Source: Labrenzia sp. R4_2 (lineage in GTDB: Bacteria; Pseudomonadota; Alphaproteobacteria; Rhizobiales; Stappiaceae). Taken from it: a stretch of DNA of 64,000 nt. The notes under the pieces were generated by a model. That model was given only the letters and a program-made list of their open reading frames with translations. It was not told the origin of the DNA and made no database searches. The first letter of the stretch is position 1. Each line of letters opens with the position of its first letter. The position numbers and the translations under genes were made by a program. The DNA is taken from assembly GCF_017743865.1 (NCBI RefSeq), contig NZ_JAGHRJ010000001.1, positions 434,001-498,000 on the forward strand, written 5' to 3'. Shown piece by piece: positions 51,747-61,206 of this stretch.

Positions 51747-53558
51747 TCAGCCCTCGTTGAGCATTTCCAGCTCGAGCCACTGTTCTTCCATTTCATCTTT
51801 TTTAGTTGAAAGATCAGTGATTTGTGCAGATAACTTGGCAAATTTGTCCGGGTTCTTCGCGTAAAGCTCCGGGTCGTTCATGTCGCTTTGAAGTTTCTCA
51901 AGCTGCGCTTCAATTTTCTCGATGTCTTCAGGCAAAGACTTAAGCAGGTGCTGCTGGGTGAAGCTGAGTTTCGATTTCTTTTTCGGCTTTTCCTCTGAAG
52001 GTGCTGACCCTTGGGCCTTTTCTTTCCTGGACGGCGCTGACTTTTCCACTTTGCGTGCGCTGACGCCTGCGCCGCGCTGGGCGAGCATGTCGGTGTAGCC
52101 GCCCGCATACTCCCGCCACACCCCGTTGCCCTCAGAGACAATGACCGATGTCGCCACCCGGTCGAGGAAATCACGGTCGTGGCTGACGATCAGTGCCGTG
52201 CCCTTGTAGTCGGCGAGCAGCTCCTGCAGGAGATCGAGCGTTTCCAGATCAAGATCGTTGGTGGGCTCGTCGAGCACCATCATGTTGGATGTCGATGCCA
52301 GCGCCCGCGCAAGCAGGGCGCGCGCGCGCTCGCCGCCTGACAGCACGCCGACGGGCGTGCGGGCCTGTTCGGGCGAAAACAGGAAGTCCTTCATGTAGGA
52401 CATCACGTGTTTGGTCTCATCCCCGATGATGACCGTGTCGCCGCGTCCGCCGGTCAGGACGGAGGACAGGCTGTCCTGCGGGTTGAGGTTTTCCCGCTTC
52501 TGGTCGAGGGTCACCATCTCAAGATTGGTGCCAAGGCGCACCGAGCCGGTGTCTGGGGTCAGCTCGCCTGTCAGCATCTTCAAAAGCGTTGTCTTGCCCG
52601 CGCCATTCGGGCCGACGAGGCCAATGCGGTCGCCGCGCTGAATGCGGGACGAGAAGTCCCTGACGATGGACCGGTCGCCATAGGTTTTCGAAATGCCCTT
52701 GGCCTCGATCACCAGTTTGCCTGAGGTTTCGCCTTCGGCGGCAGAGAGTTTGGCGGTGCCCTGCGGGCCGCGATGCTCCCGTTTTTGCTTGCGCAGATCG
52801 GCCAGCTCGCGCACCCGGCGCATGTTCCGCTTGCGCCGCGCGGTGACCCCATAGGTCATCCAGTGCTCTTCGCGCTTGATCTTCTGCGCGAGCTTCTGCT
52901 GATCAACCTCTTCCTGTTCAAAGACCTCATCGCGCCAGGCTTCAAAATGCGCAAAGCCCTTGTCGAGACGGCGCGAGATGCCCCGGTCGATCCAGACCGT
53001 TGCACGCGAAAGGTTTTCCAGGAAGCGGCGATCGTGGGAGATCAGAACGATGGCGGACTTCAGGCTTCTCAGCTCTTCTTCCAGCCACTCGATGGCCGGG
53101 AGATCGAGGTGGTTGGTCGGTTCATCGAGGAGGAGAATATCCGGTTCAGGCGCCAGCGTGCGGGCAAGGGCCGCTCTGCGGGCTTCGCCGCCGGAGAGCG
53201 CTTTCGGATCTTCCTGTCCGGTAAGCCCCAGAACCTCTAGCAGATAAGCACCGCGGTACGGATCATCGCCATCCGTCAGTCCTTCGTTCACGTAGTCCAG
53301 CGTGGAGGCATAGGCCGACAGATCCGGTTCTTGCGGCAGGTAGCGGATCGTGCGGCCCGGCTGAAAGAACCGTTCGCCCGTATCCATTTCCACCATGCCG
53401 GCAGCGATCTTCAACAGTGTCGATTTGCCCGAGCCATTGCGCCCGACTAGGCACAGCCGTTCCCCTTCTGCCACGGAGAGTTCGGCGCCGGTCAGAAGCG
53501 GGGTGCCGCCGAAGGTCAGATGAACGTCGCGAAGGGTCAAAAGCGGAGGAGGGGCCAT
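51747..53558 (-). CDS. uup: ABC-F ATPase, Uup type
   Basis: A 603-aa soluble protein with two ABC domains and no membrane part. Domain 1: Walker A GRNGSGKST, signature LSGGEARR, Walker B LLLDEPTNHLDLP. Domain 2: GPNGAGKTT, LSGGERAR, MVLDEPTNDLDL. Between them is the charged linker typical of ABC-F proteins; the C-terminal ~90 residues form the Lys/Glu coiled coil that marks Uup (DNA/ribosome-associated). Uup is linked to ribosome function and replication-associated deletion control. ATG 53558. Confidence 0.95.
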   Translation of the reverse strand: MAPPPLLTLRDVHLTFGGTPLLTGAELSVAEGERLCLVGRNGSGKSTLLKIAAGMVEMDTGERFFQPGRTIRYLPQEPDLSAYASTLDYVNEGLTDGDDPYRGAYLLEVLGLTGQEDPKALSGGEARRAALARTLAPEPDILLLDEPTNHLDLPAIEWLEEELRSLKSAIVLISHDRRFLENLSRATVWIDRGISRRLDKGFAHFEAWRDEVFEQEEVDQQKLAQKIKREEHWMTYGVTARRKRNMRRVRELADLRKQKREHRGPQGTAKLSAAEGETSGKLVIEAKGISKTYGDRSIVRDFSSRIQRGDRIGLVGPNGAGKTTLLKMLTGELTPDTGSVRLGTNLEMVTLDQKRENLNPQDSLSSVLTGGRGDTVIIGDETKHVMSYMKDFLFSPEQARTPVGVLSGGERARALLARALASTSNMMVLDEPTNDLDLETLDLLQELLADYKGTALIVSHDRDFLDRVATSVIVSEGNGVWREYAGGYTDMLAQRGAGVSARKVEKSAPSRKEKAQGSAPSEEKPKKKSKLSFTQQHLLKSLPEDIEKIEAQLEKLQSDMNDPELYAKNPDKFAKLSAQITDLSTKKDEMEEQWLELEMLNEG

Positions 53559-53745
53559 GTGTGTCCGGTCTGGGAATTGAGGGTCTGGCGCCGGGTTTTA
53601 CGGGCGCTGGGAGCGGCTTGCAAGCTCAGCCGGAAACGGCTTTGAAAGAATTGATCGTCAGGCGGACGATTTTGGCCATGAAAGCATGTATAGTGATCAC
53701 TGAAGGCAGGGGCAAAGCAACCGGGCAAACGTGGAGGCGTTAACG

Positions 53746-54279
53746 GTGACTGGTCGCAGCTTGAATGAAATAACTGATCTGATGCGCCGACGGACGCGTG
53801 CAGTAATGAGACTTGCAGCCGCTTCAGTGTTCGGCCTTGCAGTGATTGTAGCCGGAGTGCTGGTAAGCGGAACGGAAACTGCGAAAGCAGATTCCATCTA
53901 CATCGGCAGCGGCGGAATTGGGTTTTCCTTTGGAACTGGCGGGTATCGTGGCGGCGCCTATTACGGCGGTCGCGGCTACTACGGCGGCCGCGGGTATTAT
54001 GGCGGCGGTTACTATAGACCGCACCGGCCTTACTATCGTCCGTACTACAAGCGCCCTTATCGCTATCGGTCTCGAGTTCGGATCAATCCGCCCCTCTACA
54101 TTGCACCGCCGCCGGTCGTGGTCTACCCGGGCACCCCGCAGCGGGTCCCGTACACCAAGACCGGGCTCGCGCCGTTCACGCCGGAGTACTACGCGTATTG
54201 TGCCCGTAAGTTTAAGTCCTTTAATCCAAATACCGGCACGTATCTGGCATACAGCGGGAAACATCGATTCTGCCGGTGA
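53746..54279 (+). CDS. BA14K-family Gly/Tyr-rich protein
   Basis: A 177-aa envelope-associated protein. After a hydrophobic N-terminal segment (about 15-45) comes a Gly/Tyr-rich repeat region (GGYRGGAYYGGRGYYGGRGY), a Tyr/Pro/Arg stretch, and a C-terminal BA14K domain (YYAYCARKFKSFNPNTGTYLAYSGKHRFCR, with two Cys). BA14K proteins are alphaproteobacterial and immunoreactive in Brucella. A GTG at 53746 has GGAGG upstream; GTG 53731 is an alternative. A terminator follows. Confidence 0.85.
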   Translation: MTGRSLNEITDLMRRRTRAVMRLAAASVFGLAVIVAGVLVSGTETAKADSIYIGSGGIGFSFGTGGYRGGAYYGGRGYYGGRGYYGGGYYRPHRPYYRPYYKRPYRYRSRVRINPPLYIAPPPVVVYPGTPQRVPYTKTGLAPFTPEYYAYCARKFKSFNPNTGTYLAYSGKHRFCR

Positions 54280-54315
54280 GCCCCGTTTGTTTGTGTGTGG
54301 ATCCAAACTGATCGC

Positions 54316-54347
54316 ACCGGCGCGCTGACTGCGCGTCGGTTTTCTTT
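54316..54347 (+). terminator. Intrinsic terminator after the BA14K gene
   Basis: A 10-bp stem with one G-T pair (ACCGGCGCGC/GCGCGTCGGT, arms 54316-54325 and 54331-54340) and a 5-nt loop is followed by TTTCTTT. Confidence 0.9.
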
Positions 54348-54563
54348 GCAGTAATTTGCAGAGTGCCTTTGGAGGCAAAGCCTTCGTGCCCAAGAGGCAT
54401 TCCCTGCGTCAATCAGCAGATAAAGTTTTCGAAATTTCGAATTAAGTTTGAATTAATTAGTAGTAATTACAGTGCGATAAATACAGCGAGCCAGATTAAG
54501 CTGTTTTTCATAGCTATCGATTTGGATGGTGTCCTAATTGGCCTCCAGACACTGGGAAAATCG

Positions 54564-55337
54564 ATGAAAAAAACAGCCCTCTTTTCTGTCCTCCTGACAA
54601 TGGCTCTGCAACCGGCAACGTCATGGGCGGACGAGATCACCGTAATGGCGGGCAACTTGCCACCCATGTTTCTTGACGGTGGCGGCGGCCGCGAGGCGGA
54701 GCTGATTACTGCGGCCCTTGAGAAATGCGGTCACACGGTCAAATTCAACATTCAGCCGTTCACACGCCACTGGGAAAGCTTCAAGAACGGGCAGGGCGAC
54801 GCCGTCGCGACCGTTCCGATGGGCATGCCGATCGATGGCACCGCGACCGGCGTGTATATCCACTATCAGAACGGTGTCTCGTTTCTGACGGACAGTGGCG
54901 CCAGCTACGACGGTTTGGCGGATCTTTCCGGCAAGAAGGTTATCGGCTTCAAAGGCGCTGAAAGCATTATTCCGGGCCTCGCCGACCACACCGGATTGTT
55001 TGCGGACTACAGGGAAGTGACCGATCAGATTACTCAGAGCCGGTCGCTGTTCGGCGGGCGTGTCGACGCAATCATCGGCGACGGCATGCTATTCGCGGAG
55101 TACAATCAGCAGCTTCGCGGCCAAAGCGATCTGCGGTTTGATCCCAACCAGTCTGTTTCCTTCAAGGCCGTGTTTGACTCCAGCCCGTACACCATGGCGT
55201 TCCGGGATGCGAAGGTTGCGGCCGACTTTGACCGGTGTTTCAAGGAAATTGAAGCTGACGGCACCGTGAAAGCGATCAACACAAAATGGGTCGACAAGTA
55301 CCGCGACAGCCTCGGTTCCTCGTATCTCGGTTACTAA
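54564..55337 (+). CDS. Solitary family 3 solute-binding protein
   Basis: A 257-aa periplasmic protein with a Sec signal (cleavage near SWA|DEI) and the two-lobed fold of SBP_bac_3 (amino-acid-type) binding proteins: VMAGNLPPMF, DAVATVPMG, LSGKKVIGFKG, DAIIGDGMLF. No permease or ATPase is adjacent, so it works with a distant transporter or a sensor. The start is ATG 54564; the frame opens at 54363, through an AT-rich leader with only a weak GGGA before the start. Confidence 0.85.
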   Translation: MKKTALFSVLLTMALQPATSWADEITVMAGNLPPMFLDGGGGREAELITAALEKCGHTVKFNIQPFTRHWESFKNGQGDAVATVPMGMPIDGTATGVYIHYQNGVSFLTDSGASYDGLADLSGKKVIGFKGAESIIPGLADHTGLFADYREVTDQITQSRSLFGGRVDAIIGDGMLFAEYNQQLRGQSDLRFDPNQSVSFKAVFDSSPYTMAFRDAKVAADFDRCFKEIEADGTVKAINTKWVDKYRDSLGSSYLGY

Positions 55338-55723
55338 TACTCAGAAGACTTGCTGACAAAGCCCGGCCGGCTCCGGACCGGACGTTTCGAACACTGTACA
55401 CACATGTTTGGGCGTTCTGTTTGGGCCGGCCGGTTTTGTTTGTGACGCCAAGAAGGTGTAGCATCCTTTCTCCAAGCAGCGCCGCAATACCGCAAAAACA
55501 ACCTTAAATTGTAATTTTGCATCAGTTGCCGAGCGTGACTTCTTTGGTTGCACTCGACAAGATCGGAAATATATTCCCTTTCAGGTCTGTTTTTAGGAAG
55601 AATATCGCCTTTTTGGATTCCTGGTGGAAACATATTCAGGCGGCGCTTGAATGCACGTTATGGGCGTGGAATGTATATCGCCATCGTTTCTTAAATTGAC
55701 AAAAATCCTGAGGGGAGAACGAT
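55338..55723. other. 386-bp gap before oppA
   Basis: This region holds the long hairpin at 55356-55439 and, further on, an AT-rich stretch likely to carry the oppA promoter. The only open frame (55517-55699) has no recognisable content. Confidence 0.55.
55356..55439. other. Long imperfect hairpin, possible structured RNA or terminator
   Basis: Left arm 55356-55370 (ACAAAGCCCGGCCGG) pairs with right arm 55426-55439 (CCGGCCGGTTTTGT) with one bulge. Between them, about 55383-55395 and 55405-55417 can also pair, with wobbles. A T-rich stretch ends the right arm. It may terminate the upstream gene or be a small RNA or palindromic element. Confidence 0.55.
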
Positions 55724-57310
55724 ATGATCAAGTCCTTACGAGTCACCGCGCTCGCCGCCGCGCTTATGGCGGCAACATCGCTTACGGCCATGGCCGAAGT
55801 GGTTTATCACCGTGGAAACACGGGTGATCCGGAAACACTGGACCAGCACAAGACGTCCACCGTCTATGAGGCGCACATTCTGCGCGATCTTTATGAAGGC
55901 CTCGTCGCTTACAACGCAAAAGGGGAAATTATCCCGGGTGTTGCCGAAAGCTGGACGGCCTCGGAAGACGGCACTGTTTACACCTTCACGCTCCGCGAAG
56001 ATGCCAAGTGGTCGAATGGCGACCCGGTGGTTGCTGGCGATTTCGTTTATTCGCTGCGCCGGATCATGAATCCGGAAACAGGCGCAAAATATGCAAACAT
56101 CCTGTACCCGATCAAGAACGCCGAAGCAGTCAACACCGGCGATTTGGCGGTGGAAGAACTGGCCGTTAAAGTGATTGATGACCGCACGCTCGAAATCGCC
56201 TTGGAAGCGCCCACCCCGTATTTCATTGACTTGCTGGGTCACCAGACTGGATTGCCTGTGCACCCGGCCACCGTTGAGGCTCATGGCACGGACTTCGTGA
56301 AGCCGGAAAACATCGTTTCGAACGGGCCTTTCACGCTGGTCGAGTTCACACCGAACGCCCAGCTGAAGGCGAACAAGAACCCGCATTTCCACGATGCGGA
56401 TAATGTTCAGATTGACACGGTGATCTTCTATCCGACTGAAGATCGGGGCGCCGCCCTGCGCCGGTTCCAGGCCGGCGAACTGCATACAAACAACGATGCG
56501 CCGACCGAGCAGGTCGCCTTCATGAAGGAAGAGCTCGGACCGCAGTTCCGAGTCGCGCCATATCTAGGCAACTACTATTACGCCCTCAACCATGAAGACG
56601 AAGCGCTGTCCAACCCGGATGTGCGCCGGGCTCTGTCCATGGCGATCGACCGGGAATTCCTTGCCGAGGAAATCTGGGGCAGCGTCATGGTCCCGGCCTA
56701 TTCCTTCGTACCGCCTGGCATTGGCAACTACGGAGAACCGGCTTATGCGGACTACAAGGACATGTCCTTGATTGACCGTGAAGACAAGGCAATCGAGCTG
56801 CTTGCAAGCGCTGGTTACTCTCCGGACAATCCACTGCAGTTGGAGATCCGCTACAACACCTCCGAGAACCACAAGAACACGGCTGTTGCGATCGCAGACA
56901 TGTGGAAGCCGCTGGGTGTTGAAGTGTCCATGCTCAACACGGATGTCGCCACCCACTATGCGCATTTGCGGGACCGGGGTGACTTCGATGTCGCACGTGC
57001 CGGCTGGATCGGCGATTACTCCGATCCGCAGAACTTCCTGTTCATGGTGGAAAGCGACAACACAGGTTTCAACTACGCGCGGTACAACAATCCGGAATAT
57101 GACGCGCTGATGGATGAGGCTGCAAAGACCGTTGATCTGGAAAAGCGCGCGCAGCTCCTGCAGCAGGCCGAAGCCCTGTTCATGCGTGACCTGCCGTTCA
57201 TCCCGTTGATGTACTACGGCTCCATGAATCTCGTCTCCGACACGGTCAGTGGATTTGAAGATAATCTTCAAAATATCCATCCGACACGCTGGATGAGCAT
57301 TGCCCAATAA
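55724..57310 (+). CDS. oppA: Oligopeptide-binding protein OppA
   Basis: A 528-aa periplasmic SBP_bac_5 protein with a Sec signal (cleavage near AMA|EVV). NTGDPETLDQHKTST, RDLYEGLVAYNAKGEIIPGVAESW and FTLREDAKWSNGDPV are family signatures. Substrate class is oligopeptides by position with OppBCDF. ATG 55724 has GAGGGGAG. A hairpin separates it from oppB. Confidence 0.93.
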   Translation: MIKSLRVTALAAALMAATSLTAMAEVVYHRGNTGDPETLDQHKTSTVYEAHILRDLYEGLVAYNAKGEIIPGVAESWTASEDGTVYTFTLREDAKWSNGDPVVAGDFVYSLRRIMNPETGAKYANILYPIKNAEAVNTGDLAVEELAVKVIDDRTLEIALEAPTPYFIDLLGHQTGLPVHPATVEAHGTDFVKPENIVSNGPFTLVEFTPNAQLKANKNPHFHDADNVQIDTVIFYPTEDRGAALRRFQAGELHTNNDAPTEQVAFMKEELGPQFRVAPYLGNYYYALNHEDEALSNPDVRRALSMAIDREFLAEEIWGSVMVPAYSFVPPGIGNYGEPAYADYKDMSLIDREDKAIELLASAGYSPDNPLQLEIRYNTSENHKNTAVAIADMWKPLGVEVSMLNTDVATHYAHLRDRGDFDVARAGWIGDYSDPQNFLFMVESDNTGFNYARYNNPEYDALMDEAAKTVDLEKRAQLLQQAEALFMRDLPFIPLMYYGSMNLVSDTVSGFEDNLQNIHPTRWMSIAQ

Positions 57311-57327
57311 CGGTAACATTCGAAATT

Positions 57328-57358
57328 GGCAGCGGCGGATCTTTCGCTGCTGCCGGTT
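57328..57358 (+). terminator. Hairpin between oppA and oppB
   Basis: A 10-bp stem with one G-T pair (GGCAGCGGCG/CGCTGCTGCC, arms 57328-57337 and 57345-57354) is followed by GGTTTT. It probably attenuates readthrough or stabilises the oppA transcript, giving more binding protein than permease. Confidence 0.7.
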
Positions 57359-57429
57359 TTGCAAGATGGCGGCCTGAATGGCTTTGGGGCCTGACCCTAA
57401 GATCATCGTGGTATGAGAAGGGCAAGCTG

Positions 57430-58353
57430 ATGACCCGCTACGTGTTCGGTCGATTGCTGGGCGCAATCCCGACGATTTTTCTGATTGTAACAATCTCCTT
57501 CTTTTTGATCCGGATTGCGCCGGGCGGGCCGTTCGACCTCGAACGCCCGCTTGAGGCCAAGGTGATGGAAAATCTGAACAAGATTTATCACTTGGACGAG
57601 CCGCTCTGGACACAGTATCTGCTTTATCTGAAATCCATCTCGCAGCTCGATTTTGGGCCGAGCTTTTACTTTCGCGACTTCACCATCAATGAGCTCTTTG
57701 CTGCCAGCTTGCCGATCTCGATCCAACTCGGTTTGAGCGCTCTTGCCCTGGCGCTGGTTGTCGGTGGTCTCATGGGTGTTGTGGCGGCGCTCCGGCAAAA
57801 TGGTCCGGCGGATTACTCCGTGATGGCAGCGGCGACCCTGGGTGTGACCATACCGAACTTTGTTGTGGCTCCCGTGCTCACGCTCTTGCTCGGTGTCTGG
57901 CTCGGCTGGCTGCCTGTGGGCGGTTGGGGCGATGGGGCCTTCGTCAACAAGATCCTGCCCGTGGTGACACTTGCACTGCCGCAGATTGCCGTGATTGCCC
58001 GATTGACCCGCGGTTCCATGATCGAGGCCTTGCGCTCCAACCACGTTCGAACCGCCAGGGCCTACGGATTGACAAACTATCTGGTGATCGTGGTCCACAC
58101 CTTGCGCGGCGCGATCCTGCCGGTAGTGTCTTACATGGGGCCGGCCGCGGCTGCCCTGTTGACCGGATCCGTGGTGGTGGAGACCATCTTCGGTATTCCC
58201 GGCATTGGCCGCTATTTCGTGCAAGGCGCGCTGAACCGCGACTACACGCTGGTTATGGGCACCGTGGTCGTTGTCGCGTGTTTCGTCATCATCTTCAACC
58301 TGGTCGTGGATCTGCTCTATGCGCTGCTTGATCCGCGCGTGCGCTACGACTGA
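57430..58353 (+). CDS. oppB: Oligopeptide permease OppB
   Basis: A 307-aa inner-membrane permease with six helices. Signatures: FFLIRIAPGGPFDLERPL, and the coupling segment HVRTARAYGLTNYLVIVVHTLRGAILP. Length and motifs match OppB. ATG 57430 has AAGGG upstream. oppC follows after 11 bp. Confidence 0.95.
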   Translation: MTRYVFGRLLGAIPTIFLIVTISFFLIRIAPGGPFDLERPLEAKVMENLNKIYHLDEPLWTQYLLYLKSISQLDFGPSFYFRDFTINELFAASLPISIQLGLSALALALVVGGLMGVVAALRQNGPADYSVMAAATLGVTIPNFVVAPVLTLLLGVWLGWLPVGGWGDGAFVNKILPVVTLALPQIAVIARLTRGSMIEALRSNHVRTARAYGLTNYLVIVVHTLRGAILPVVSYMGPAAAALLTGSVVVETIFGIPGIGRYFVQGALNRDYTLVMGTVVVVACFVIIFNLVVDLLYALLDPRVRYD

Positions 58354-58364
58354 GGGAAACACAC

Positions 58365-59492
58365 ATGTCTGTTACGACACCCGATACCGTCGACGTTCCG
58401 CAACGCGGGCGCTCGCTCTGGGATGATGCCCGCGACCGGCTTCTGGCGAACAAGGCGGCTGTTGCCAGCATGATTGTGCTGGCCACCATCGCGCTGTTGT
58501 CGGCCTTTGGCCCGATCCTGTCGCCGCATGACTATGACACAGTTTACAGGGACTATGTGAAGGTGCCGGCAAGCCTCGGCGCTTACCCGAAACAGGATCA
58601 GGTTGAGCCGGCGTTTGAAGCCCTTGTGAAACGAGCGCGTTTGAGCCTTGAAAGCTATGAGCGGGTTGGCGATCAAGTGGTTGCGCAAGTGACCTCCCGC
58701 CGGGCCATCGATCCACGATCAACGCGGTATATCGATCGAAGCGACCTGTTCAAAAACGCCGCCTTGAGCGACTTTGCAGACGATGACAAGCGCGCGACGC
58801 TGACAGCGGACATTAACTACCTGCATTTCTACTTTGGCACCGATGCGAATGGCCGGGACCTGATGACCCGGACGTTCATTGCCGGCCGTGTTTCCTTGAC
58901 CATCGGTCTGCTGGCGACCGTCGTTGCCATTACCATCGGTGTTCTTTACGGGGCGACGTCCGGATATCTTGGCGGACGGGCCGACCAGCTGATGATGCGG
59001 GTGGTCGACATCCTGTATTCGCTCCCCTTCATCTTCTTCGTGATCATGCTGGTGGTGTTCTTCGGCCGTAATTTCATTTTGATGTTTATCGCCGTCGGGG
59101 CGGTCGAATGGCTGGACATGGCCAGGATCGTGCGCGGTCAGACGTTGACCATAAAGCGTCAGGAATACGTGCAGGCAGCCGAGGCCATGGGCGTTGGCGA
59201 CGGCGGCATCGTTCGCCGGCACATCATCCCGAATACGCTCGGTCCGGTGGTTGTCTATATGACCCTGCTCGTGCCGAAGGTAATCCTTCTTGAGAGCTTC
59301 CTCTCGTTCCTCGGTCTTGGCATCCAGGAGCCGATGACGAGTTGGGGCGTTCTGATTTCCGAAGGTGCACGCAATCTGCAAGGGTCGGCCTGGATGCTGA
59401 TCTTCCCATCCATCTTCCTGACATCGACACTGTTCGCGCTGAACTTTATCGGCGACGGTTTGCGCGATGCGCTGGATCCCAAGGACCGATAG
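58365..59492 (+). CDS. oppC: Oligopeptide permease OppC with periplasmic insertion
   Basis: A 375-aa permease. After TM1 (about 33-52), SPHDYDT at 53 is separated from FGTDANGRD at 158 by about 100 residues; the usual distance is about 30, so about 75 extra residues sit in the first periplasmic loop. The core (TM2-TM6, coupling EYVQAAEAMGVGDGGIVRRHIIPN) is standard OppC. It is followed 11 bp later by the fused ATPase gene. Confidence 0.93.
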   Translation: MSVTTPDTVDVPQRGRSLWDDARDRLLANKAAVASMIVLATIALLSAFGPILSPHDYDTVYRDYVKVPASLGAYPKQDQVEPAFEALVKRARLSLESYERVGDQVVAQVTSRRAIDPRSTRYIDRSDLFKNAALSDFADDDKRATLTADINYLHFYFGTDANGRDLMTRTFIAGRVSLTIGLLATVVAITIGVLYGATSGYLGGRADQLMMRVVDILYSLPFIFFVIMLVVFFGRNFILMFIAVGAVEWLDMARIVRGQTLTIKRQEYVQAAEAMGVGDGGIVRRHIIPNTLGPVVVYMTLLVPKVILLESFLSFLGLGIQEPMTSWGVLISEGARNLQGSAWMLIFPSIFLTSTLFALNFIGDGLRDALDPKDR

Positions 59493-59503
59493 GAGCGAGG
59501 CCC

Positions 59504-61126
59504 ATGCAAGACCCAAAACGCCCGGTCCTGGCGATCAAGGACCTGAAAGTCGACTTTGAGACCGCCACCGGTCCGGTCAATGCCGTACGCGGCGTCGATA
59601 TCAATGTGAAGCCCGGAGAAACGGTGGCCATCGTCGGCGAGAGCGGCTCCGGAAAAAGCCAGACACTGATGGCAGCGATGGGGCTTCTTGCCTCCAACGG
59701 CCGTACGCAAGGCGAAGTCCTGTATGAGGATAGCAACATCCTGGGATTGTCGGCGCACCAATTGAACAAGGTTCGCGGCAAGAAGATTACCATGATCTTT
59801 CAGGAGCCGATGACCTCGCTGGATCCACTCTACACAATCGGGCGCCAGCTCGCCGAGCCTATGGTCGTACACGGCGGCCACAGCTGGAAACAGGCGAAGG
59901 CGAAAGCCCTGGAGCTTTTGAAGCTTGTCAACATTCCGGACCCGGAGCGCAAGATCAAGGCGTATCCATACGAGATGTCCGGAGGCCAGCGCCAGCGGGT
60001 GATGATCGCCATGGCGCTCGCCAATGATCCCGATGTTCTGATCGCAGATGAGCCGACGACGGCACTCGATGTGACCACCCAGGCGCAGATCCTGGATCTT
60101 CTGGCGGATCTGCAAAAACGTCTGGGCATGGCTGTGGTTTTCATCACCCATGATCTCGGCATTGTTCGGCGGATTGCCGACCGGGTCTATGTGATGAAGA
60201 CCGGCGAGGTGGTGGAAAGCGGCGAGACAGCTCGCATCTTCACTCAGCCGGAACACCCCTACACCAGGATGCTGCTCGACGCCGAACCGACGGGTCATAA
60301 GCTTCCTGTGCCCGACAACACGCCGGTGCTTCTGGAAGCGCAGAAAGTGGATGTGGAGTTTGTTCTGGAGGCAGGGCTTTTTGGTCCGGCCCATATCCTG
60401 AGGGCTGTTGACAATATCAGCTTCTCGCTGCGCCGGGGCCAGACGCTGGGCATCGTTGGCGAGAGTGGATCCGGCAAATCCACTCTCGGCCGCGCTGTTT
60501 TGAACTTGCTGCCGGCCGGTGGGCGGGTTGTCTTTCAAGGGGAGGTGGTCTCGGGCAAGGACCGGGCCGCCATGCGTGCTTTGCGCAAGGACATGCAGTT
60601 GATCTTTCAGGATCCATTTGGGTCCTTGAGCCCGCGCATGACTGTCGGACAGATCATCTCCGAAGGCCTTTTGGTGCATGAGCCGTCCTTAAGTGCCCGG
60701 GACAGGGATCAAAGAGCCTGCCAGGCGCTGGAGGAAGTGTCGCTCGATCCTGTGATGCGCAACCGCTATCCGCACGAGTTTTCCGGCGGTCAGCGTCAGC
60801 GCATTGCAATTGCGCGGACAATGGTTCTCAAGCCGCAGTTTGTCGTTCTGGACGAGCCGACATCTGCGCTCGACCGGACCATTCAAAAACAGGTGGTGGA
60901 GCTATTGCGCGGCCTGCAGAAGGCATACGACTTGACTTATCTCTTTATCAGTCACGACCTTGCCGTTGTGCGGGCTCTGTCGGACACCGTTATGGTGATG
61001 CAACGGGGCAAGGTGGTCGAGGCTGGAAGCGTGGACGACATCTTCCAGGCACCACAGAACGCTTATACCAAAGAGCTCATTGGCGCCGCGATGTTGACCC
61101 AGCAGCAGATGATGGAGACAGCTTAG
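59504..61126 (+). CDS. Fused oligopeptide ATPase OppDF
   Basis: A 540-aa protein with two ABC domains in OppD-OppF order. Domain 1: Walker A GESGSGKSQT, signature MSGGQRQR, Walker B LIADEPTTALD. Domain 2: GESGSGKST, FSGGQRQR, VVLDEPTSALD. A single gene thus supplies both ATPases. ATG 59504 has TAGGAG; the frame opens at 59342. It completes the operon oppA-oppB-oppC-oppDF. Confidence 0.95.
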   Translation: MQDPKRPVLAIKDLKVDFETATGPVNAVRGVDINVKPGETVAIVGESGSGKSQTLMAAMGLLASNGRTQGEVLYEDSNILGLSAHQLNKVRGKKITMIFQEPMTSLDPLYTIGRQLAEPMVVHGGHSWKQAKAKALELLKLVNIPDPERKIKAYPYEMSGGQRQRVMIAMALANDPDVLIADEPTTALDVTTQAQILDLLADLQKRLGMAVVFITHDLGIVRRIADRVYVMKTGEVVESGETARIFTQPEHPYTRMLLDAEPTGHKLPVPDNTPVLLEAQKVDVEFVLEAGLFGPAHILRAVDNISFSLRRGQTLGIVGESGSGKSTLGRAVLNLLPAGGRVVFQGEVVSGKDRAAMRALRKDMQLIFQDPFGSLSPRMTVGQIISEGLLVHEPSLSARDRDQRACQALEEVSLDPVMRNRYPHEFSGGQRQRIAIARTMVLKPQFVVLDEPTSALDRTIQKQVVELLRGLQKAYDLTYLFISHDLAVVRALSDTVMVMQRGKVVEAGSVDDIFQAPQNAYTKELIGAAMLTQQQMMETA

Positions 61127-61206
61127 TCAGCCGTTGGCAACGCATGTAACCGGGTCACCACAATGGCGGCCGGAGGTTGTCGGTTTAATTGCGGTGCCTG
61201 GTCCGC

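Noticed and set aside
55517-55699. 60-aa plus-strand frame before oppA
   Set aside because: No Shine-Dalgarno and unusual composition in an AT-rich promoter region; no recognisable content.
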